A DNA stretch of 43,181 bases from an uncultured Nonlabens sp. Its GTDB lineage: Bacteria > Bacteroidota > Bacteroidia > Flavobacteriales > Flavobacteriaceae. The notes beneath the pieces are model-generated. The model was not told the DNA's origin, searched no databases, and saw only the letters and a list, made by a program, of their open reading frames with translations. Location: the NCBI GenBank assembly GCA_947491755.1, contig CANLKV010000006.1:1-43181 (forward strand). The letters run 5' to 3'. The translations under genes were made by a program, and so were the position numbers. Positions 37,694-43,181 of this stretch are shown here, one piece after another (the first letter of the stretch is position 1; every line of letters starts with the position of its first letter).

Positions 37694-39241
37694 ATGAAAT
37701 ACTTTTTAGGCAATAGCCCCAAATGGTTTAAATATACCATGATCGCTTTCTTATTATTTAACGTTCTAGGATACTTTACGTTAAGTGGTACTGTCATGGG
37801 ATGGATTTTTATAGGCGAGTTCATATTCTGTCTCGCAATGGCTCTTAAATGTTACCCCTTACAGTCTGGTGGGCTTCTCGCCATTCAAGTATTAGCACTG
37901 GGATTAACTCATCCCATGTATAAAAAAGATCCTATAAGTCACAAATATGTCCTGGATGAGGTAGGTAATAAGGTAATGGGTGGTGTGTATGCTGAAGTGG
38001 CACAAAATCTAGAGGTCATCCTTCTACTTGTCTTCATGGTAGCAGGTATTTATTTCATGAAGCCCCTATTGATGTACATCTTTGTAAAATTATTTACAAA
38101 GGTCAAGTCAAAATTGATGCTTTCCCTGGTATTTGTATTGATAAGTGCCATCCTATCAGCTTTTCTAGACGCTCTTACGGTCACCGCTGTTTTGATCAGT
38201 GTGGGTCTAGGTTTTTATAATGTTTATCATAAAATACACTCAAGCGATCTAGATCTTGATGGCGATGACACACTTGATAGGGAGCAATTAAGTGGTGAAA
38301 CACTAGAGAAGTTCCGTGCTTTTTTGCGCAGCCTTGTTATGCATGGTGTGGTAGGTACGGCACTAGGCGGTGTTTGTACCATAGTAGGAGAACCTCAAAA
38401 CTTACTTATAGGTACAAAACTTAACAACGCCTTACCTTATGAATATGGCTTTATTGAGTTTTTCCTACACATGGCACCTATAACAATTCCGGTCTTATTT
38501 GCTGGATTATTAACAACTGTATTTCTTGAAACTACAAAAACCTTTGGTTTCGGTCAAAAAATGCCTCCAGTAGTGCGCCAGATTATTGAAGGATGGATGG
38601 TAAAAAGAGATGCAGAGCGTACCGATAAAGAAAAATATGCCCTGGTAGTTCAGGGTGTTTCAGCAATTTTATTAATTGCCGGCTTGGCCCTTCACATAGC
38701 CCCAGTAGGATTTATAGGACTAGGGTTGATAGTTATTCAAACGGCGTTCATGGGTATCACAGACGAGCATAGTCTAGGTAAAGCTTTTGAAGAAGCCCTG
38801 CCATTTACCGGTTTATTAGTTGTGTTTTTTGTGATTGTGGCCATGATTCACGATCAACACCTTTTTGAGCCTATTATAGAATGGGCCTTATCTCAAGATC
38901 CTGGAAGTCAACCTGCATTTTTCTATCTCGCAAATGGCTTTTTAAGTATGATCTCTGACAATGTATTTGTAGCAACCGTTTACATCAATGAGGTAGGAAA
39001 CGCTTACGATGCTGGTAGGATTACTCTAGAACAATACGAGCACCTTGCAGTCGCTATAAATACAGGTACGAATTTACCTAGTGTGGCAACACCTAATGGA
39101 CAGGCAGCTTTCCTATTCTTGCTTACCTCTGCCCTAGCGCCAGTAATAAATCTGTCCTATGGAAAAATGTTCAAAATGGCTTTTCCTTATACTGTAGTGT
39201 TGACCCTTGTAGGATTAGCAATGGTCATCTACTTTTTGTAA
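37694..39241 (+). CDS. nhaB: Na+/H+ antiporter NhaB
   Basis: A 515-residue multi-pass membrane protein exchanging Na+ for H+. About eleven to twelve hydrophobic helices are visible. The start [23 protein letters not shown], the segment [19 protein letters not shown] and the region [10 protein letters not shown] are typical of NhaB. A second signature is [14 protein letters not shown] near the C-terminal third. It starts directly after the dehydrogenase stop, so both are likely cotranscribed. A sodium exporter is expected in a marine host. Confidence 0.93.
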   Translation: MKYFLGNSPKWFKYTMIAFLLFNVLGYFTLSGTVMGWIFIGEFIFCLAMALKCYPLQSGGLLAIQVLALGLTHPMYKKDPISHKYVLDEVGNKVMGGVYAEVAQNLEVILLLVFMVAGIYFMKPLLMYIFVKLFTKVKSKLMLSLVFVLISAILSAFLDALTVTAVLISVGLGFYNVYHKIHSSDLDLDGDDTLDREQLSGETLEKFRAFLRSLVMHGVVGTALGGVCTIVGEPQNLLIGTKLNNALPYEYGFIEFFLHMAPITIPVLFAGLLTTVFLETTKTFGFGQKMPPVVRQIIEGWMVKRDAERTDKEKYALVVQGVSAILLIAGLALHIAPVGFIGLGLIVIQTAFMGITDEHSLGKAFEEALPFTGLLVVFFVIVAMIHDQHLFEPIIEWALSQDPGSQPAFFYLANGFLSMISDNVFVATVYINEVGNAYDAGRITLEQYEHLAVAINTGTNLPSVATPNGQAAFLFLLTSALAPVINLSYGKMFKMAFPYTVVLTLVGLAMVIYFL

Positions 39242-39255
39242 CAATATAAATGTGG

Positions 39256-39279
39256 AGTTCGCTTTCGCGAAAGCGAACT
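39256..39279. repeat. Palindromic repeat, copy 11 (intergenic, 24-bp perfect)
   Basis: The core CGCTTTCGCGAAAGCG is extended by AGTT and AACT to a 24-base perfect palindrome, the longest in the window. It lies 15 bases after nhaB and 66 bases before exbB. It can form a hairpin but has no T-run. Confidence 0.92.
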
Positions 39280-39344
39280 ACCACTCATCACATACGATAA
39301 TACAACAGCAAGCGTTTACCTTGTAGCATTAACCACTATTAACT

Positions 39345-40031
39345 ATGATTCAAGATATAAATAATACCGTGGAAACTCCACAACCTATTGTTGAGGAGAA
39401 AACCCTATCTCTTTACGACCTAGTTTCTAGCGGTGGTACTGCAGGAACAATCATTATCGTTATTTTACTAGTACTATTATTTGTAGCACTTTACATCTAT
39501 TTTGAGCGCTTGTTCAAAATCAAAGCGAGTTCTAAAATAGATAGCAATTTTATGCTGCAAATCAAAGATCACGTTTCTAACGGACGCATCGATAGTGCAA
39601 AAATGCTTTGTGCAAAAGAAAACTCTCCCGTCGCAAGACTCACTGAAAAAGGTATAAGCCGTATAGGCTCCCCATTAGAAGACATTAATGGAGCTATTGA
39701 AAATGCCGGCAAATTGGAAGTGTATAAACTAGAGAAAAACGTAAGCGTACTAGCTACAATTGCTGGCGCAGCGCCTATGATCGGTTTTTTAGGAACCGTA
39801 ATAGGCATGGTACTAGCTTTCCATACACTGGCCACAAGTGGTGGACAGGCAGAAATGGGTACATTAGCTGAAGGTATATACACCGCAATGACCACAACCG
39901 TTGCTGGATTAATTGTCGGTATTATTGCGTACATAGGATACAACCACCTAGTGGTAAAAACAGATAAAGTCGTCCATCAAATGGAAGCAAATGCAGTAGA
40001 CTTTCTCGACTTACTTAATGAACCTGCTTGA
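39345..40031 (+). CDS. exbB: ExbB/TolQ/MotA family proton channel protein
   Basis: A 228-residue inner-membrane protein of the ExbB family, which with ExbD harvests the proton gradient for TonB. It has an N-terminal helix (about 33-53, IIIVILLVLLFVALYIYFER) and a conserved pair of helices later (IAGAAPMIGFLGTVIGMVLAFH, here split as GAAPMIGFLGTVIGM, and MTTTVAGLIVGIIAYIGY). It begins the exbB-exbD-tonB-folC operon; exbD starts 2 bases after the stop. The order and sizes fit the Bacteroidota TonB motor. Confidence 0.94.
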   Translation: MIQDINNTVETPQPIVEEKTLSLYDLVSSGGTAGTIIIVILLVLLFVALYIYFERLFKIKASSKIDSNFMLQIKDHVSNGRIDSAKMLCAKENSPVARLTEKGISRIGSPLEDINGAIENAGKLEVYKLEKNVSVLATIAGAAPMIGFLGTVIGMVLAFHTLATSGGQAEMGTLAEGIYTAMTTTVAGLIVGIIAYIGYNHLVVKTDKVVHQMEANAVDFLDLLNEPA

Positions 40032-40033
40032 TT

Positions 40034-40426
40034 ATGAATTTACGAGGTAGAAATAAAGTAAGTCCAGAGTTCTCAATGTCTTCAATGACAGACATTGTTT
40101 TTTTATTGCTAGTATTCTTTTTGTTGACGTCGCCGTCTATCACACCAGAAGCACTGGACCTAATTTTACCTAAAGCAAGTGGCAAAACATCAAATGTTCA
40201 AAATGCTTCAGTAAGCATTACAAAGGATGGTTTATATTACATTAATGCCACACAGATTGAACCTGAAATGATCGAGCAAGAACTTCTCAAAATCATGGAT
40301 GGAAAAGATGACCCTACAATCATTTTGAGGGCAGACGGAGAAACAGCTATGAACAGCGCTGTAATGGTAATGGACATTGCAAACCGAAATAAGATGAAAT
40401 TAATTCTTGCGGTAAAACCAGAGTAA
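40034..40426 (+). CDS. exbD: ExbD/TolR family protein
   Basis: A 130-residue single-pass protein with the membrane segment DIVFLLLVFFLLTSPSIT after SMSSMTDI, and the critical Asp at the helix start. The rest is a small periplasmic domain (DPTIILRADGETAMNSAVMVMD). I use ATG 40034 (MNLRGRNKVSPEFSMSS), not the TTG two codons earlier. It abuts tonB. Confidence 0.94.
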   Translation: MNLRGRNKVSPEFSMSSMTDIVFLLLVFFLLTSPSITPEALDLILPKASGKTSNVQNASVSITKDGLYYINATQIEPEMIEQELLKIMDGKDDPTIILRADGETAMNSAVMVMDIANRNKMKLILAVKPE

Positions 40427-41239
40427 ATGAAGTTTCTAGACACAAAAGAAAAACGCAAATCGTTTGCGATTACCTCTGGTATCATGGCTACGCTTTTGCT
40501 GTTTTTCATTTTTGTGACTGTTTTTACCGTCCTTGATCCATCAGAAGAAAGTGGTATAGCCATAAATTTTGGCAACACAGACACTGGAACAGGCCCTGTC
40601 GAGCCTGCGGTGCCTACAAGAGTTACACCTTTACAAGCATCGCAACCTGAAAGCAATCCAACTGAAACATCAGAAAAGATAATTACTAGTGATCAACTGG
40701 AAAATGTACCGGTAGTGAAAACTCAACCGACCGCTATTAATAATGAAAAAGCTAGCAAACCAATAGAACAACCAGTCAAACAGACAGAACCTAAACCTGA
40801 TACATCAGTTCTTGACGCGCTTAAAAACGTTACAGGCAGTAAGCCTGCAGATGGAGCAAATAATCCAGGAGAAGGACCAGGGGATGGCACGGGAAATAAA
40901 GGGGATTTAAATGGTGATCCTTATGCTAATACTTACTATGGTAATCCCGGAAACGGTCAAGGTGGCAAAGGTTATGGATTAAGTGGTAGAGGAAAGGTAA
41001 GCGGTAGAGGTATTGAACCTGACTGCACAGAAACCGGAACCGTCATCGTAGAAATTCAGGTGAATCGCAATGGTAATGTAGTAAGTGCCACGCCTGGTAA
41101 AAAAGGGACCACTAATAGAGCTTCTTGCCTACTAGAAGCTGCTAGAAAGTCTGCAATGACGTATAAATTTAGCGCAGCACCAGAAGCGCGTAATATTCAA
41201 ATAGGGTTTATTGAGATAATTTTTAAAATCGGTGAATAA
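40427..41239 (+). CDS. tonB: TonB-like energy transducer
   Basis: A 270-residue protein with one N-terminal membrane helix (about 15-35, IMATLLLFFIFVTVFTVL). A long Pro/Glu/Thr- and Gly/Asn-rich periplasmic linker follows, with GEGPGDGTGNKGDLNG. The C-terminal domain is TonB-like (TGTVIVEIQVNRNGNVVSA). TonB transmits energy to outer-membrane receptors. The C-terminal domain contains a Cys pair (DCTETG and ASCLLEA), which could form a disulfide. It abuts exbD and overlaps folC by 8 bases. Confidence 0.9.
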   Translation: MKFLDTKEKRKSFAITSGIMATLLLFFIFVTVFTVLDPSEESGIAINFGNTDTGTGPVEPAVPTRVTPLQASQPESNPTETSEKIITSDQLENVPVVKTQPTAINNEKASKPIEQPVKQTEPKPDTSVLDALKNVTGSKPADGANNPGEGPGDGTGNKGDLNGDPYANTYYGNPGNGQGGKGYGLSGRGKVSGRGIEPDCTETGTVIVEIQVNRNGNVVSATPGKKGTTNRASCLLEAARKSAMTYKFSAAPEARNIQIGFIEIIFKIGE

Positions 41240-42452
41240 TACAGATTATCAAGCAACGATTGATTGGCTCTTCAATCAACTGCCCATGTACCAAAATGTA
41301 GGTACATCCGCATATAAAAAAGACCTTACAAACATCCTCAATTTAGACTCTCATTTAAATCATCCACATCGCTACTACCCCACCATACACGTAGCCGGAA
41401 CTAATGGCAAAGGCACTACTTGTCACATGATTGCGGCTATACTTCAAAGCGCAGGATATAAAGTGGGTCTGTATACGTCACCTCATTTAAAAGATTTTAG
41501 AGAACGTATTAAAATCAACGGAAACCCAATAGCGGAAGATGAAGTAGTTCATTTTGTAAATCAAAATAAAAGTTTCTTTGAAGAAAATAAATTGTCATTT
41601 TTTGAAATGACAGTCGGGATGGCATATGAAGCATTTAAGAATCATCAAGTAGATATTGCTGTAATAGAAGTAGGTCTTGGAGGCCGTTTGGACTCTACAA
41701 ACATTATAACGCCTATTCTTTCAATCATCACATCCATAGATCTGGATCACACAGATATACTAGGAAATACCGTAGAAGAAATAGCCAGAGAAAAAGCGGG
41801 TATCATAAAAGAAAAGGTACCAGTAGTAATTAATGAGTACCGCAGCAATCTTCGCAAATTGTTTAGTGAGATCGCAGCCACTAATAATACTACAGTAGAG
41901 TTCGCTTTCGCGGAAACCAATGATTTACCTCCTAATCAAACACCAGAGCAGCAGAATGCTCAACTTGCTTCACTGGCAATTAAAACGCTATGTAAAAACG
42001 ATAATTGGGATGTAAGTTCGAAACATGTAAGTCATGGTATAACTAATTATAGGTCAATTACAAAATTGATGGGTAGGTATCAAATACTTGAAACATCGCC
42101 ATTAACAATAGCTGATATCGCTCACAATCCAGCCGGAATAAAAGCTTTGATAAAGAGAATTCAACAAGAAGATTACGCTAATCTTCATGTAGTATTTGGA
42201 GCTGTAAAGGGTAAGGATATAGAGGAGGTTATCGCTCATATGCCAGCAAACGCTCATTATTACTTAGCACTATTAGAAAATATGCGTAGCATAACCCTTA
42301 ATGACTTAGTTAGCAATTTTGAAAAAGTCAACTATCAATATCAAACTTTTACTAGTACAGCTCTCGCGGTACAAGCAGCGAAAGAAAAATCAAAATCCAA
42401 CGATTTAATATTGATAACAGGCAGTACTTTTTTAATCGCAGAAATAATTTGA
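41232..42452 (+). CDS. folC: Folylpolyglutamate / dihydrofolate synthase FolC
   Basis: A 406-residue Mur-ligase-fold enzyme that adds glutamates to folate and makes dihydrofolate. The P-loop is HVAGTNGKGTTCHMIAAIL. Further motifs are LYTSPHLKDFRERI, VIEVGLGGRLDSTN, and SLDHTDILG-like SIDLDHTDILGNT; ADIAHNPAGIKAL is the C-terminal domain start. It starts with GTG at 41232, overlapping tonB by 8 bases; the following NTDYQATIDWLFNQLPMY matches the family. A partly decayed palindromic repeat encodes FAFAE at about 224-228. Confidence 0.94.
   Translation: MNNTDYQATIDWLFNQLPMYQNVGTSAYKKDLTNILNLDSHLNHPHRYYPTIHVAGTNGKGTTCHMIAAILQSAGYKVGLYTSPHLKDFRERIKINGNPIAEDEVVHFVNQNKSFFEENKLSFFEMTVGMAYEAFKNHQVDIAVIEVGLGGRLDSTNIITPILSIITSIDLDHTDILGNTVEEIAREKAGIIKEKVPVVINEYRSNLRKLFSEIAATNNTTVEFAFAETNDLPPNQTPEQQNAQLASLAIKTLCKNDNWDVSSKHVSHGITNYRSITKLMGRYQILETSPLTIADIAHNPAGIKALIKRIQQEDYANLHVVFGAVKGKDIEEVIAHMPANAHYYLALLENMRSITLNDLVSNFEKVNYQYQTFTSTALAVQAAKEKSKSNDLILITGSTFLIAEII
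41901..41916. repeat. Palindromic repeat, copy 12 (inside folC, decayed)
   Basis: TTCGCTTTCGCGGAAACC keeps the left arm and centre of the repeat. The right arm has lost the GCG end. It is read as FAFAET in folC. Confidence 0.65.
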
Positions 42453-42459
42453 ATAATAG

Positions 42460-42489
42460 TTTGCAAATACAAAAAACGTACTATATTTG
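42460..42489 (+). promoter_or_regulatory. Promoter of tRNA-Val
   Basis: TTTG (42460-42463) and TATATTTG (42482-42489) are 18 bases apart, fitting the Bacteroidota -33/-7 consensus. The start would be near 42495, nine bases before the tRNA. The -7 octamer is the same as that of the initiator tRNA. Confidence 0.75.
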
Positions 42490-42503
42490 CACACCCAAAA
42501 CAA

Positions 42504-42581
42504 GGGCGCGTAGCTCAGTTGGTTCAGAGCACTTGGTTTACACCCAAGGGGTCAGGGGTTCGAATCCCTTCGCGCCCACCA
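42504..42581 (+). tRNA. tRNA-Val (TAC)
   Basis: A complete cloverleaf: acceptor GGGCGCG/CGCGCCC, D stem GCTC/GAGC, anticodon stem CTTGG/CCAAG with loop TTTACAC (anticodon TAC, reading GTA/GTG), T arm AGGGG-TTCGAAT-CCCTT. Discriminator A is at 42578 and CCA is encoded (42579-42581). Confidence 0.97.
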
Positions 42582-42584
42582 TTT

Positions 42585-42609
42585 AACCCTGATTCGTCAG
42601 GGTTTTTTT
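42585..42609 (+). terminator. Terminator after tRNA-Val
   Basis: An 8-bp perfect stem AACCCTGA/TCAGGGTT (42585-42592 and 42597-42604) with a TTCG loop and a T-run. It directly follows the tRNA. Confidence 0.92.
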
Positions 42610-43030
42610 ATGCCCAAAAATTCATAAGAGCTTTTCAATATACGCTTGCGGATTAATAAACAGTCAAGCATCGTTATCATCGCATTTAAGGAGATAATAA
42701 GATAGAAAACACCCAATTTGAATAGAATTGTAAAAGCGAAAGTTCGATTCAATTGAGACCTCAAAACTGATGCAAAGGTTTATTAAAAGCCGCTCCTCTT
42801 CCCTCTAATGATCGAAACATTGATAACGAGTTATTACAGGTGTCGTTTTGTATTGATTGGACTAGGTGCAATGGAGGGAAGATCAAAAGAGCTGTATTGA
42901 TTAAAGCAAACTTTAGTTTAGCAAAACTCAGTAGGGCATCGAGCTATATAGCATGCTTTATGCGGCGCAATGAGTAAGTTATGGATACTCTTTATTAGGA
43001 TATCAATAATTCTACGGCAGATGGCTTAAA
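42610..43030. other. Gene-poor stretch at the right end
   Basis: No credible gene, RNA or mobile element is seen. CTTCCCTC near 42798 and GAGGGAAG near 42875 are complementary and about 70 bases apart. A weak likeness to half a palindromic repeat (AAGCGAAAG near 42734) is noted but not counted. Confidence 0.5.
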
Positions 43031-43181
43031 ATGCTTAAAACCATTCTGTGTCAATACAACATAAACAAGTATCGTTCTGCATTTTTAGATGCACGCTGGG
43101 AGCACCAGGCAGATGCTTATAGTTCTTGTATCATTAACCTACCTCTAGTTTACTCTACGGTTTGGTTCACATTCCTTTTAT
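43031..43181 (+). CDS. Possible N-terminal part of an unknown ORF, cut by the window end
   Basis: From ATG 43031 the frame is open to the last base (50 codons). The start is MLKTILCQYNINKYRSAFLD. I do not recognise it. No promoter or other support is seen, and an open frame of this length can occur by chance. Confidence 0.2.
   Translation, partial: MLKTILCQYNINKYRSAFLDARWEHQADAYSSCIINLPLVYSTVWFTFLL

Noticed and set aside
42731..42745. AAGCGAAAGTTCG as a thirteenth palindrome copy
   Set aside because: Only part of one arm is kept, which can arise by chance, so it is not counted.

Overview
The window looks like chromosome of a marine member of the Flavobacteriaceae (Bacteroidota). The grounds are a complete gldK-gldL-gldM-gldN cluster (core of the type IX secretion/gliding machinery), an exosortase F locus, the neighbourhood miaB / sigma-54 activator / lptE-like / secG / groES / groEL, and promoters of the TTG...TAnnTTTG type without Shine-Dalgarno sites. 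The genus cannot be fixed from the sequence; Nonlabens- or Dokdonia-like is a guess. No prophage, insertion sequence, integrase, CRISPR array or rRNA is visible, so this is mostly housekeeping chromosome.

Layout. 1-2514 (-): the N-terminal 838 residues of a large secreted repeat protein, cut by the window edge. 2515-3383: a gene-poor stretch with a palindromic repeat and the initiator tRNA with its own promoter and terminator. 3384-3857 (+): a PA2169-type four-helix protein. 3876-9796 (-): a tripartite RND efflux operon (adaptor, pump, TolC) ending in a tiny cysteine-rich gene that shares an ATGA with tolC. 9890-12256: an ABC-F protein and a divergent DUF983 protein. 12246-13286 (-): a DAO-type flavoprotein. 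13361-17917 (-): gldN, gldM, gldL, gldK, closed by a strong terminator. 18029-21735 (-): an arginase-fold protein with a damaged metal site, and topA. 22004-26443 (+): miaB, sigma-54 activator, lptE-like, a TPR protein and secG, then a terminator and groES-groEL. 28800-31274 (+): a metzincin-like lipoprotein. 31442-32436 (-): exosortase XrtF and its partner, divergent from a GAF protein. 33001-35272 (-): galE and an acyl-CoA dehydrogenase. 35345-39241 (+): anmK, an amino acid dehydrogenase and nhaB. 39345-42452 (+): exbB-exbD-tonB-folC, then tRNA-Val and a gene-poor tail.

Envelope functions dominate: T9SS motor and secretion core, TonB energy transduction, RND efflux, LPS transport, Sec translocon, XrtF sorting and a candidate surface adhesin.

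The most unusual signal is a short palindrome, CGCTTTCGCGAAAGCG, present in twelve exact or near-exact copies at 1.8-6.1 kb intervals. Five lie between genes and seven lie inside genes. Inside genes it is usually read in one frame as AFAKA or ASAKA, including in the tolC signal peptide, a gldL linker, the topA tail and XrtF. It behaves like a genome-wide over-represented palindrome; its role is unknown to me.
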